Source: Burkholderiaceae bacterium (lineage in GTDB: Bacteria > Pseudomonadota > Gammaproteobacteria > Burkholderiales > Burkholderiaceae_E). Taken from it: DNA of 64,000 nt. The translations under genes and the position numbers were made by a program. Under the pieces are notes generated by a model. It was not told where the DNA came from, did not search any database, and saw only the letters and a list, made by a program, of their open reading frames with translations. The DNA lies in assembly GCA_027493945.1 (NCBI GenBank), contig JAOSJU010000001.1:1-64000 (forward strand), in the 5' to 3' direction. Below, piece by piece: positions 49,055-59,166 of this stretch (its first letter is position 1; every line of letters starts with the position of its first letter).

Positions 49055-51943
49055 TTATCGAAGATCGCGCCGGCGTGCGCGCCGCACGAGCTTGCGCAGC
49101 TCGTCGAACCAGAGCACCACGCTGGCCATCGCCACGCAGACCAGCCACTGCTCGGGGGCCAGCGGCACCGTGCCGAATGCGACGTTCAGGAAGCCGGCAT
49201 GGACCACGCCCGCCTGCAGCACGACCGACAGCGCGATCGCTCCCCAGAGCCACGGATTGACGAACAGGTGCCGGAACGCGCTCACCGAATCGGAACGGGC
49301 GTTGAAGCAGTTGAACAGCTGGGCGAAGACCAGCGTCGTGAACGCGGCGGTGCGCGCATTGGCCAGCTCATGCGTGCCCTCGATCAGTCCGCCCGGCAGG
49401 TACAGGTCGAGCGTCAGCAGCGTGACCAGCGCCATTGCCGCGCCGATCTCCAGCACGTCGGTCCACATCCGTGCATCGATGACCCGCTCGTCCGGCGAGC
49501 GCGGCTTGCGCGCCATGACATCGTCGGTTTCGGGATCGACACCCATGGCCAGCGCCGGTCCGGAGTCGGTGATCAGGTTGATCCACAGGATCTGCGTGGC
49601 CAGCAGCGGCAGCACCACGGCACCGCCGGAATCCGGTCCGCCCAGGCCGATCACACCGGCCAGCACGACGCCGAGGAAGACGGTGAGCACCTCGCCCATG
49701 TTCGACGACAGCAGGTAACGCAGGAACTTCCTGATGTTGTCGAAGATGGCGCGGCCCTCGCGCACGGCCTGCACGATGGTCGCGAAGTTGTCGTCGGCGA
49801 GGATCATCCGGGCGGCTTCCTTCGTGACTTCGGTGCCGGCGACGCCCATCGCTACGCCGATGTCGGCCGATTTCAGTGCCGGCGCGTCGTTCACGCCGTC
49901 GCCGGTCATCGCGACGATATTGCCGTCGGCCTGCAACGCGTCGACGATCCGCAGCTTGTGGGCTGGCGCCACGCGGGCGAATACCGAGGTGTCGCGCACC
50001 GCCTCGGCAAAGCCCGCGTCGTCGAGCCGGTCGAGTTCGTCTCCGGTCACGGCCTCGGCACCGACCTCGACGATCCCGAGGTCGGCGGCGATCCGCGCGG
50101 CCGTGCGCGGATGATCGCCGGTGATCATGATCACGCGGATCCCGGCGCGGTGCGCTTCGAAGATCGCCTGCGCCGCTTCCTCTCGCGGCGGGTCGATGAT
50201 GCCGACGGTTCCCGCGAAGACGAGGTCGCGCTCGAGTCCGGCGGCATCTGGCGGTTCGGTGTCCTCGTCGTCGCGCAGCGGGCGATAGGCCACTGCCAGC
50301 GCGCGCAACGCGGCGTCGGTCATCGCGTCGACGTCGGCCAGGATGCGCTGGCGCAGCGCGTCGTCGAGCGGCACCACTTCCATCCCGATGCGCGCGCGCG
50401 TGCACCGCCCGAGCAGCACGTCGGGCGCGCCCTTGGAAATCAGCATGCGCTCGTCGCCGTGCTCGTGGTCCACTTCGATCGTGGACATCATCTTGCGTTC
50501 GGACGTGAAGGGAACCTCGCCGACGCGTTCGAAGCGCTGTGCGCGCCGTTCGTGCACGCCGAGCTTGCGTTCGGCGACCAGGAACGCGGCTTCGGTCGGA
50601 TCGCCCTGGATCTCCCAGTCGCCGTCGGCCGTTCGCTGCAATCGCGCGTTGCCGGCCAGGCTGCCGCCGCTCAGCACCAGGATCGCCTCGGCGCGCTGCG
50701 CTTCGTCCTGCAGCGCCGCGCCGTCGACCTCGACGCTGCCTTGCGGCACGTAGCCCACGCCGGTGAGGCGTGCTGCGCCCGAAGCGGTCATCAGCCGCTC
50801 GATCGTCATCTCCGAGCGCGTCAGCGTGCCGGTCTTGTCCGAGCAGATGACCGAGGTCGAGCCCAGTGTCTCGACCGACGACAGGTTCTTGACGATCGCG
50901 TTGCGCCGGGCCATGCGCTGCACGCCGAGCGCGAGCACCACGGACAGGATCGCGGGCAGCCCCTCGGGCACGGCGGCCACGGCCAGCGAGACGCCGAGCA
51001 GCAGCACGTTGATGACGTCGCCGGTGCTGCGCACTTCGAAGACCAGGAACACCGTCGCGACGACGATCAGCGCGATGCCGACGACGGCGATGCCGAGCAT
51101 GCGCCCGATCCTCGCGACCTCCTTCTGCAGCGGCGTCGACTCCTCCTCGGTCGCCTCGAGCATCTCGGCGATCGCGCCCATCTGGCTGGCCATGCCGGTC
51201 GCGTTGACGACCGCGCGGCCGGTGCCCTGGACGACCGCCGTACCCTTGAAGACCAGATTCACCCGGTCGCCGAGCGCGACGGGGCCGGGCAGGGTGGCCG
51301 CGTCCTTCAGCACGGCTTCGCTCTCGCCGGTCAGCGAGGCCTCCTGCACGCGCAACGAGGCCGCCTGGAGCAGCCGCGCATCGGCGCCGACCGCGTCGCC
51401 TTCGCCGAGCACGAGCAGGTCGCCGCGCACCAGTTGCGCGCTCGGGATCCGCTGCAGCTGGCCGTCGCGCAGCACGGCCGACGTGACCGCGGTCATGCGC
51501 GACAGCGCGGCCACGGCGTTGCGCGCCTTCGCTTCCTGCGCATAGCCGAGCAGGCCGTTCAGCACCACGATGATCGCGATCACGATCGCGTCGACGGGCA
51601 CGCCGATGCGTCCCTCGATCAGCCAGGCGAGCAGCGCAATGGCGATCGCCCCCAGCAGCAGGTAGATCAGCGGGTCCTGGAACTGGGCCAACAGGCGTTG
51701 CCAGCGGGGAATCGGCAGCGTCGCGCGCAACTCGTTCGGGCCGTTTCGTGCCAGACGGCGGGCGGCCTCGTGCGTGCTCAACCCGTTTTCAGGGTCGGTG
51801 TCCAGCATCCGGGCGACGTCGTCCGCGTCCAGCGTGGACGGGTCGCCGAGTGCGGGCGCAGGGCCGGCGCCCCCGGATGCCGTGCTCGACAGGGCCGATC
51901 GCCGATCCATGCGCTCCGGTTCAGTGGGCTGTCTGGCCTTCAT
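49055..51943 (-). CDS. P2-type cation-transporting ATPase (Ca2+ ATPase-like)
   Basis: The 962-residue pump has an N-terminal cation domain (NGLSTHEAARRLARNGPNEL), TGES (SLTGESEAVLKD), PEGLP in M4 (VAAVPEGLPAILSVVLALG), the phosphorylation site CSDKTGTLTRSEM, KGAPD, TGD and MTGDGVNDAPALKSADIG, and six C-terminal helices. PEGLP plus overall length fits SERCA/PMCA-like calcium or Na+ pumps. The start is uncertain between 51943 and the ATG 11 codons downstream. The frame is intact. Confidence 0.92.
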   Translation of the reverse strand: MKARQPTEPERMDRRSALSSTASGGAGPAPALGDPSTLDADDVARMLDTDPENGLSTHEAARRLARNGPNELRATLPIPRWQRLLAQFQDPLIYLLLGAIAIALLAWLIEGRIGVPVDAIVIAIIVVLNGLLGYAQEAKARNAVAALSRMTAVTSAVLRDGQLQRIPSAQLVRGDLLVLGEGDAVGADARLLQAASLRVQEASLTGESEAVLKDAATLPGPVALGDRVNLVFKGTAVVQGTGRAVVNATGMASQMGAIAEMLEATEEESTPLQKEVARIGRMLGIAVVGIALIVVATVFLVFEVRSTGDVINVLLLGVSLAVAAVPEGLPAILSVVLALGVQRMARRNAIVKNLSSVETLGSTSVICSDKTGTLTRSEMTIERLMTASGAARLTGVGYVPQGSVEVDGAALQDEAQRAEAILVLSGGSLAGNARLQRTADGDWEIQGDPTEAAFLVAERKLGVHERRAQRFERVGEVPFTSERKMMSTIEVDHEHGDERMLISKGAPDVLLGRCTRARIGMEVVPLDDALRQRILADVDAMTDAALRALAVAYRPLRDDEDTEPPDAAGLERDLVFAGTVGIIDPPREEAAQAIFEAHRAGIRVIMITGDHPRTAARIAADLGIVEVGAEAVTGDELDRLDDAGFAEAVRDTSVFARVAPAHKLRIVDALQADGNIVAMTGDGVNDAPALKSADIGVAMGVAGTEVTKEAARMILADDNFATIVQAVREGRAIFDNIRKFLRYLLSSNMGEVLTVFLGVVLAGVIGLGGPDSGGAVVLPLLATQILWINLITDSGPALAMGVDPETDDVMARKPRSPDERVIDARMWTDVLEIGAAMALVTLLTLDLYLPGGLIEGTHELANARTAAFTTLVFAQLFNCFNARSDSVSAFRHLFVNPWLWGAIALSVVLQAGVVHAGFLNVAFGTVPLAPEQWLVCVAMASVVLWFDELRKLVRRARRRDLR

Positions 51944-52017
51944 CCGGAGATCCCGGAGACGCACCCTATCATGCGACACTCGCGGCCGTCATGGACCGCG
52001 TCGCGGCACGCGGCCGG

Positions 52018-52749
52018 TCAAGCGTTCCGCTGCTTCATCAGGTCGAGGAACTCGCGCCGCAGGTTCGCATCCTTCAGGAAAGCCCCGCGCATCACCGAGT
52101 TCGTCATCGTCGATCGATCGTCCTTGACCCCGCGCCAGTGCATGCAGAAGTGGTCGGCCTGCATGACGACCGCCAGTCCGTCGGGGCGGACTCGCCGCTC
52201 GATTTCGTCGGCCAGCATCACCACGGCTTCTTCCTGGATCTGCGGCCGGCTCATGACCCAGTCGCACAGGCGTGCGTATTTCGACAGGCCGATCAGCTCC
52301 GATTCTGCGTTCGGCAGCACCCCGATCCAGACCTTGCCCATGATCGGGCACAGGTGATGCGAGCAGGCGCTGCGCACCGTGATCGGGCCCACGATCATCA
52401 GCTCGTTCAGGTGCGCAACATTGGGAAAGCTCGTCACCCGGGGCGGCTCTTCGTAGCGGCCGCGAAACACCTCGTCGACGAACATCTTCGCGACGCGGCG
52501 CGCAGTCTCGGCGGTGTTGTGGTCGCTCACGGTGTCGATCACCAGCGCGTGCAGCACCTCGTGCATCCGTGCTTCGACTTCGCTTCGAAGCTCGTCGCGC
52601 TCGCCCGGCTGCAGGAAGGCGGCGATGTTGTCGTTGGCGTTGAAACGTTGCCCGGCTTCGCGCAGGCGCCGGCGGATGCGGTCCGAGGCCGGCATCCTGG
52701 CCGTGGCACCTTCCTTGCGGAAGACGGGCATGGCGACATTGCTGGTCAT
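52018..52749 (-). CDS. folE: GTP cyclohydrolase I
   Basis: The 243-residue enzyme opens GTP to 7,8-dihydroneopterin triphosphate for folate/pterin synthesis. It shows the zinc site CSHHLCPIMGKVWIGVLP, the substrate region ELIGLSKYARLCDWVMSRPQIQEE, and CMHWRGVKD. The N-terminal 55 residues are longer than in E. coli FolE. It is divergent from the HAD gene. Confidence 0.95.
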   Translation of the reverse strand: MTSNVAMPVFRKEGATARMPASDRIRRRLREAGQRFNANDNIAAFLQPGERDELRSEVEARMHEVLHALVIDTVSDHNTAETARRVAKMFVDEVFRGRYEEPPRVTSFPNVAHLNELMIVGPITVRSACSHHLCPIMGKVWIGVLPNAESELIGLSKYARLCDWVMSRPQIQEEAVVMLADEIERRVRPDGLAVVMQADHFCMHWRGVKDDRSTMTNSVMRGAFLKDANLRREFLDLMKQRNA

Positions 52750-52864
52750 TTTCGGTTCTCCCGTGCCGGCGTGGGTTCACGCACTATTGGATGCGGCCGG
52801 TTCGCGCGGCGTTCCCGGCGAGCGGTATGCTCTGGTTCCGGTTCCTGCTGCACTCCCGGGCAAC

Positions 52865-53539
52865 GTGAGCGACATGAGCGGCAACGTCGAGGCGGTGGTG
52901 TTCGATTTCGAGGGCACCCTGGTGGACTTCCAGTGGCGCCTGGCACAGGCCGAGGCCGAGTTGCGCCACAGCTTCGCCGCGGCCGGTTATGCCGCAGCGG
53001 GCAACTACGCCGAAATGTGGAACACGGCGGCCGATCTCGCCGCGCCGCAAGGTCGGCTGGCGCAGTTGCGTGGCGCACTGTGTCGGGTCTACGACCGCTG
53101 GGATGCGGATGCGCTGACGCGCTGGGAGCCGCGCCCCGGCGCGGCGGAATTGCTGTCTCGCCTGCAGCGGCGCGGTATCGGGACGGCGATGGTCAGCAAC
53201 ATCGGCCGCGCCGCCCTGGCTGCCGCCCTCGGCCGCTTCGGTTTCGAGCGCTGGCTCTCGCCGGTGGTGAGCCGCGATGAGGTCACCTGGATGAAGCCGC
53301 GCACGGAAGGGGTCCGACATGTGCTGGCGACGCTGGGGGTGGCGCCGTCTGCAGCGCTTTTCGTCGGCGACAGCCGTGCCGACGTGCTTGCGGCGCGCGC
53401 TGCCGGCATGCGGGTTGCGATCATTCGCGGGGGTGAATGCGAAGAGGCCGCCTTCGATGCGCTACCGCCCGATCACCTGATCACGCAGCTCGACGAAGTC
53501 ATCTTCCTGGTCGGCAGGAGTGCGTCGTCATCGTTGTAG
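52865..53539 (+). CDS. HAD-superfamily phosphatase with variant motif I
   Basis: The 224-residue protein has motif I VVFDFEGTLVDF, motif II MVSNIG, a Lys in WMKPRTEGV, and motif IV ALFVGDSRADVLAARAAGM. This is the phosphoglycolate phosphatase-like subgroup. The usual second Asp of DxDxT is Glu (DFEGT), which may slow or change the activity. A GTG at 52865 and an ATG at 52874 are both possible starts. Confidence 0.85.
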   Translation: MSDMSGNVEAVVFDFEGTLVDFQWRLAQAEAELRHSFAAAGYAAAGNYAEMWNTAADLAAPQGRLAQLRGALCRVYDRWDADALTRWEPRPGAAELLSRLQRRGIGTAMVSNIGRAALAAALGRFGFERWLSPVVSRDEVTWMKPRTEGVRHVLATLGVAPSAALFVGDSRADVLAARAAGMRVAIIRGGECEEAAFDALPPDHLITQLDEVIFLVGRSASSSL

Positions 53540-53571
53540 CGCGCACTGCCACGATCAGGCATGAGTGCATC

Positions 53572-53885
53572 ATGCCGAGCAAGCCGGCCGTGAGGAAGAG
53601 AGCCGCCGCTTTGTGGCGGACTGTACGTAGTTTTCGCATCTTTCTGCTGCTGCTGACCGCGATGGGACTCGCCGGCTGCCTCGAGCGCCTGTTCTTCTAC
53701 CCCGACTCGGCCACGTACGCACGACCGGAACAGTACGGGCTGCGGCACGACGACGTGTTCATCGACACGGCCGACGGCGCGCGCCTGCACGGCTGGTGGC
53801 TGCCGGCCAGGGGTCCGGCGCTCGGCAGCGTGCTGCACCTGCACGGCAACGCCGCGAACGTGAGCAACCATCTGCCGCTGGTGGC
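53572..53885 (+). pseudogene. Truncated alpha/beta hydrolase lipoprotein
   Basis: It starts MPSKPAVRKRAA, then a lipoprotein-like signal (IFLLLLTAMGLAGCLERLFFY) and the start of an alpha/beta hydrolase (ADGARLHGWWLPARGPALGSVLHLHGNAANVSNHLPLVA). It should continue into the strand and nucleophile elbow. Instead, at about 53886 it meets the inverted 3' part of the neighbouring gene. Only the first ~105 residues remain. Confidence 0.82.
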
Positions 53886-54915
53886 GTCGGCCTCGATGAC
53901 CGGCACCGCGGCTGCCTCGGCGATGTTCGCGCGAAAGACTTCCTTCTCGGCTTGCGAGACGAGGTCGATCTTGGTCACGACGGCGAGGTCGGCGAGCGAG
54001 AGCATCGCGCCGATCTTGCGCGGCAGGTTCATGCCGCTGGTCGCTTCGAGCACCACCAGGCCGAACGCGCCCACGATGTAGGGCGCGCACCGCAGGCACA
54101 ACCCCGCTGTCTCGACGAACAGCGTGTCGGCACCCTCGGCCTGCGCCCACTTCACGGCGTCGCCGAGCACGAGCACGCTCGCGTGGTCGGGGCAGAGCTC
54201 GCCTGAGTAGATCTTGCGTGCCGGCCGGCCCGAATGCGCTCGCGCAGGTCGAGCAGCACGGTGTCGAGCTCGCGCAGCCGCTCGGCGAGCCGCGTCTCCT
54301 CGGCGCTCGTGGCGATCCAGTCCTGCATCGCACCGCGGTGCATGATCACCCGGGCGTTGGAGGCGAGCGCGATCCGCGGGTCGTGGGTCACGAAGACGAA
54401 GATCTTGCGGTAGCGGCGCAGCAACTCGAGCGCACGCGCGCGGTCGATTCCGGCGTTCTCGATCTCGTCGAGCAGCACGATCGGCGCATTGCCGATCACC
54501 ACCGCGTCGGCCACGAGCAGCGAGCGCGTCTGCCCGCCCGAGAGCTCGGTCATCGCCGCATCGAGAATGATCGGCTCGCCGGTGAGCGGGTTGGCGAACT
54601 CGATCGTCTCGGCGACGACGTCGTCGGGCCGGGCCGCGCCGCGCACGCGCGCGTGGATCGCCGAGGAACCGATGCACCGGCAAGTCGGACAGGAAGGTGG
54701 TGTGCTGGGTGATCAGCGCAATCGGATTGGAAGCCGGATCGTCCTCGAACCCCTCGGGCGGCACCGCGTCGTTGATCAGCACCTGCCGGCCCGACGGGGT
54801 GTTCCGGTTCGCGAGCAGGGCGATGTCGTTGATCAGCGCGGTCTTGCCCGATTCCGTCGGACCGACATCCCCGATGATCGGGGCGCGGCGTGCGATCGTG
54901 GTTGATCTGGGTCAT
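53886..54915 (-). pseudogene. ABC-ATPase/HypB-like GTPase gene, truncated and frameshifted
   Basis: Minus-strand pieces give an ABC-type ATPase (GPTESGKTALINDIALLAN, MTELSGGQTRSLLVADAVVIG, IVLLDEIENAGIDRAR, IFVFVTHDPRIAL). A CobW/HypB-type GTPase part follows (YSGELCPDHASVLVLGDAVKW, TLFVETAGLCLRCAPY, LADLAVVTKIDLVSQAE). Breaks occur near 54887, 54680 and 54230, and the 3' end is cut at 53886. SGELCPDHA and ETAGLCLRCAP supply Cys residues suited to metal or Fe-S work. The two parts may be separate genes or one fused protein. Confidence 0.75.
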
Positions 54916-55059
54916 CCCGCGTCGGCGTTTGCCAAGCGCCCCTTCCGTGGCCAGCGTGCAGGTTGCGCGGACTCCGGACGGTTTCCGATCGAGAGAGGGC
55001 ATCTGGCGCCGGCGCTATCATCTTCCGCGCGAGCCCGTCGCTCGGGCTCGGAGCGACGC

Positions 55060-57376
55060 ATGACATCAGTGGAACCCGCTCACGCCGTCCGCGTACATGC
55101 GGATGCGGCCACCGGCCTCACTGCCACCGAGGCAGGGGCGAGGCTGGCACGCGAGGGGCCGAACGAGGTCACTGTGCCGCCCGCGCATCCGCTCATGCGC
55201 TTCGCCACCGGGTTCTGGGGGCTCTCGGCGTGGATGCTCGAACTGATCTGCCTGCTGTCGCTGGCGCTCGGCAAGTGGGCCGACCTGTGGGTTGCGACAG
55301 CGCTCCTTGTAGTCAATGCCGTGCTGGGCTTCGTGCAGGAGCAGCGCGCCACGGCGGCGGTGAACGCACTGCGCTCCCGCATGCAGGTGACCGCACGTGT
55401 GTTGCGTGACGGCGTCTGGCAGGCGGCAGCGGCACGCGAACTCGTGCGCGACGACCTCGTGCGCGTGCGCGCCGGCGACTTCGTGCCGGCCGATATTCGC
55501 ATCGTCGACGGCGCGCTGCGCATCGATCAGTCTGCGCTGACCGGCGAGTCCGCCGAAGTCGCACGCGCGGCCGGCGAGACGCTGTATGCCGGCTCGGTCG
55601 TGCGGCGCGGCGAGGCCAGTGGCGTGGTCGTCGCCACCGGGGCCGGCACCTACTACGGGAAAACGACGCAGCTCGTCGATGTCGCCCGTCCGCGGCTGCA
55701 CGTCGAAGAAATGGTCACGCGGGTGGTGCGGTGGCTGTTCCTGATCGTCGGTGTCCGGGTAGCTGCGGTGCTCGTCCTGTCGATCCCCGCGCATGTTCGC
55801 CTGGTGGAGATCCTTCCCCTTGCACTGGTTCTGCTGATGAGCGCCATCCCCGTGGCGCTGCCGGTGATGTTCACGGTCAGCATGGCGATCGGTTCGATCG
55901 AGCTCTCCCGGCAAGGCGTCGTGGTGACGCGCCTCTCGGCGGCCGAGGACGCGGCCAACATGGACACGCTGTGCGCCGACAAGACCGGGACGCTGACCCG
56001 GAACCGCTTGTCGCTGGTCGATGCGCTGCCGCAGCCGGGTTTCGGCCACGACGACGTCGTTCGCGACGGCGCGCTGGCGTCCCGGGAGGCAAACCAGGAC
56101 CCGATCGACCTCGCGTTCATCGGTGCGGCGCGAGAGCGCGGATTGCTCGCCGCACCGGCGCGAATGCTGGCCTTCGTCCCGTTTTCGGCGGACACGCGCC
56201 GGACCGAGGCGCGCGTCGAGATCGAAGGGGCGGTCGTTCGCGTGATGAAAGGTGCCTGGCGCGTCGTCGCCGATGCGTGCGGGCTGCCGCCGGCCGCGAG
56301 ACAGCAACTTCAGGAGAGCGTCAAGGCCGCTTCCGCCAGGGGACGCCGCGTGCTCGCGGTCGCGCGCGCGACAGGCGACGCGCCGCTGCAGTTCGTCGGC
56401 TTCGCCTTTCTCAGCGATCCGCTGCGCCCGGACTCCCGCCAACTGATCGCCGAACTGCGCTCGCTCGGCATCGGGGTCAAGATGCTGACCGGCGATGCAA
56501 CGGCTGTCGCACGCGAGGTTGCCCGCGAGCTGGACGTCGCCGATGTCTCCGCGGAGGTCTTCCCGGAGCAGAAGTTCGACATCGTGAAGCAGTTGCAGGC
56601 CGCTGGCCACGTTGTCGGGATGACGGGCGACGGCGTGAACGATGCGCCGGCGCTCAGGCAGGCCGAAGTCGGAATCGCGGTCAGCGGCGCAACCGACGTG
56701 GCGAAGTCGGCGGCGAGCGTCGTCCTGGCCACCGAAGGACTGGCCGGCATCATCGAACTGGTGAAGGGCGGTCGCGCGATCTACCAGCGCGTGCTGACGT
56801 GGATCGTCAACAAGGTGAGCCGCACGATCCTGAAGTCGGGCTTTGTCGTGATCCCGTTTCTCGCGACGGGGAAGTTCGTGATCTCGGCGCTCGGCATGGT
56901 GCTGCTGGTGTTCATGACCGACTTCGTGAAGATCACGCTGTCCACCGACCGGGTGCGTCCGTCTGCGAAGCCCGAGACCTGGAACATCGCACCCCTGGTC
57001 AGGGTCGCCGTGGTTCTCGGGCTTCTGATGCTCGTCGAGGCGCTGGCGCTGCTCGCCTTCGGCTGGCATCGCTTCGGGCTCGGGAACGACGCCGGCGCGC
57101 GGCAGACGTTCGCATTCCAGACGCTGCTCTTCTTCGCATTGTTTTCGCTGGTGTCGATCAGGGAGCGGCGCCCCTTCTGGGCATCGCGACCAGGACGCGC
57201 CCTGACGATCGCGATGATTGCCGACGCCTGCATCGGGGGTGCTGATCGGAATCCACGGCCTGAGCGACCTGCGACCGTTGCCGTTGTGGCTGACGGCAAC
57301 GATCGTGACCTTTGCCGGTGCCTGTTCCCTGACACTCAACGATCGTGTCAAAGTGGCGTTGCTGGCGCGCAGTTGA
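55060..57376 (+). CDS. P3A-type proton-pumping ATPase, C-terminal frameshift near 57237
   Basis: The ~770-residue pump has LTGESAEV, the M4 motif SAIPVALPVMFTVSMAIG, the phosphorylation site CADKTGTLTRNRL, MLTGDATAVAREVA, MTGDGVNDAPALRQAEVGIAVSGATDVAKSAA, and a C-terminal segment KSGFVVIPFLATGKFVISALG. IPVALP with short C-terminal helices fits plasma-membrane H+-ATPases (PmA/Pma1-like). One extra G in a G-run shifts the end. The native end is LTATIVTFAGACSLTLNDRV...LARS with stop at 57374-57376. Confidence 0.9.
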
Positions 57377-57413
57377 CCGGCTCCCGTCCCTTCCCGGCTT
57401 CGGTTACCCCATC

Positions 57414-58035
57414 ATGTACGTCCCCGCACACTTCGCCGAAACCCGGCCCGAAGAACTCCACCGCATCATCCGCGAGCACCCGCTCGGCGTGCTGGTCACG
57501 CAGGGCAGTGCCGGACTGGACGCGGATCACATCCCGTTCGAGTTCGATTCCGGCGCGGGAACGCACGGAGTGCTCTTGGCTCACGTGGCCCGGGCGAACA
57601 CGCTGTGGCAGCGATGCCCCACCGGCACGCCGGTGATGGTCGTCTTTCGCGGCGCCGAGGCCTATGTCTCGCCCAACTGGTACCCGAGCAAGCACGAGGC
57701 GCACCGCCAGTGCCCACCGGAACTACGAGGTGGTGCACGCGCACGGCACGATCACCGTGCACGACGACGAGAGCTTCGTGCGCCGCATCGTCGCGCGCCT
57801 GACGCGGCGGCACGAGGCGGCCGAGCCCGTCCCCTGGAAGATGGGGGACTCCGCGCCCGAGTTCATCGACGGCATGCTGCGCAACATCGTGGGCATCGAG
57901 ATCGCGGTCACCTCGCTGACGGGCAAGGCCAAGCTCAGCCAGAACAAGGATGCGCGCGATCGGCTCGGCGCGGCCGCCACGCTCGATTCGCGCGGGCACC
58001 ACGAACTGGCGGCATCGATGCGCAGGGCCGGATGA
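57414..58035 (+). CDS. PaiB-family FMN-binding protein (frameshift near 57715)
   Basis: It starts MYVPAHFAETRPEELHRIIREHPLGVLVTQGSAGLDADHIPFEF, then GPEAYVSPNWYPSKHE-like residues. After a break at HRQ it continues NYEVVHAHGTITVHDDESF and PWKMGDSAPEFIDGMLRNIVGIEI. This is the PaiB/negative regulator fold with flavin-reductase-like binding. Two missing bases (around CAG/TGCCC and ACC/GG) would rejoin HRQVPTWNYEVVH. It lies downstream of the P-type ATPase. Confidence 0.87.
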
Positions 58036-58075
58036 GCGGCAGTGGCACTCTCGCCGCGTCGTTTCCGGCTGGCGC

Positions 58076-59041
58076 TCAGTTCACCTTGATCCCGCGCTCG
58101 CGGATGATCCGTCCCCAGCGGTCGTACTCCTCGCTGATGTAGGCGCCGAATTCCTCCGGCGTGTTGCCGCCCGGTTCGGCGCCGCTCGCGATCCACTGCT
58201 CGACGATCTCGGGCGACTTCAGGATCCGGGCAAATTCGCCGTGCAGCCGGCGAATCACCGGCTCCGGCGTGCCCAGCGGCACCATGACGCCCATCCAGCC
58301 CTTGCCTTCGACCCCCGGGTAGCCGGCTTCGGCGAACGTCGGCAGGTCGGGCAAGGCCGCCAGTCGCTGCTGCGAGGCGACCGCCAGCGCGCGCACGCGA
58401 CCCGACTTCAGGTGCGGCGCGAGCACGGGGTAGTAGGCGAACGACACCGCGATCTGGCCCGAAATCAGGTCCGGGAGCTCGAGGGCCTGCGACTTGTACG
58501 GCACTTCGAGCATCGAGATGCCGGCCGCCTTCTCGAGCGCCGCAGCGACCAGTTGCTGCATGCTTCCCGGCCCGGCCGTTGCGTACGAAACCTTGCCCGG
58601 AGCGGCGCGCGCCATCCCGATCAGGTCGCCCAGCGTGCGCACCGGGAGCGTGGCGCTCACCGCGATGATCACCGGCCCCGCCGACACCGACGTGACGGGC
58701 GCAAAAGCGCGCATGCCGGCGAAGTTCGGATCCGGCGCCAGGATGTCGTTCATCAGCAGCAGGCTGCCGTTCATGATCAACGTGTGGCCGTCGGGGTCGG
58801 TGCGGGCGACCTCCCGGGCCGCGATGACGCCCAGCGCGCCCGGGCGGTTCTCGACCGTCACCGGCTGGCCGAGCGCCTGGGCGAGCTTCGGCGCGATCGC
58901 GCGCGCCCGGATGTCGGGCGCGCTCCCTGCGGCCCCGGGGATGACGAAACGGATCGGCTTGGTGGGGTAGGGCGATTCGGCTGCCTGCGCCACGCCGAGC
59001 ACCAGCGGCGCGGCCGTCACCCAGATCCTGAATCTCGCCAT
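58076..59041 (-). CDS. Bug-family (TctC) periplasmic substrate-binding protein
   Basis: The 321-residue protein has a signal peptide (FRIWVTAAPLVLGVAQAAE). The Bug hallmarks YPTKPIRFVIPGAAGSAPDIRARAIAPKL and PVTVENRPGALGVIAAREVAR follow, then PYKSQALELPDLISGQIAVSF and DLPTFAEAGYPGVEGKGWMGV. It is the solute receptor of tripartite tricarboxylate transporters. No TctA/TctB genes are nearby, so it is an orphan receptor as is common in Burkholderiales. Confidence 0.93.
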   Translation of the reverse strand: MARFRIWVTAAPLVLGVAQAAESPYPTKPIRFVIPGAAGSAPDIRARAIAPKLAQALGQPVTVENRPGALGVIAAREVARTDPDGHTLIMNGSLLLMNDILAPDPNFAGMRAFAPVTSVSAGPVIIAVSATLPVRTLGDLIGMARAAPGKVSYATAGPGSMQQLVAAALEKAAGISMLEVPYKSQALELPDLISGQIAVSFAYYPVLAPHLKSGRVRALAVASQQRLAALPDLPTFAEAGYPGVEGKGWMGVMVPLGTPEPVIRRLHGEFARILKSPEIVEQWIASGAEPGGNTPEEFGAYISEEYDRWGRIIRERGIKVN

Positions 59042-59166
59042 GGCGTTCTCCTCCTCGAAGAGCCGACGTCGGACCGACCCGACGATTGCAGCATCGCGGT
59101 CCGGGGCTGTCGTGGGGAAGGACCCCCATTCCTGCGGTTGGGGGCGGTCGCAGTGGGGGCGCGGCC

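Noticed and set aside
49199..52357. 1052-residue plus-strand frame opposite the P2-type ATPase and folE
   Set aside because: It crosses several real minus-strand genes, is rich in Arg/His/Gln as usual for antisense frames, and has no recognisable motif.
55066..57351. 761-residue minus-strand frame opposite the H+-ATPase
   Set aside because: Antisense shadow; the plus-strand frame has all P-type ATPase motifs.
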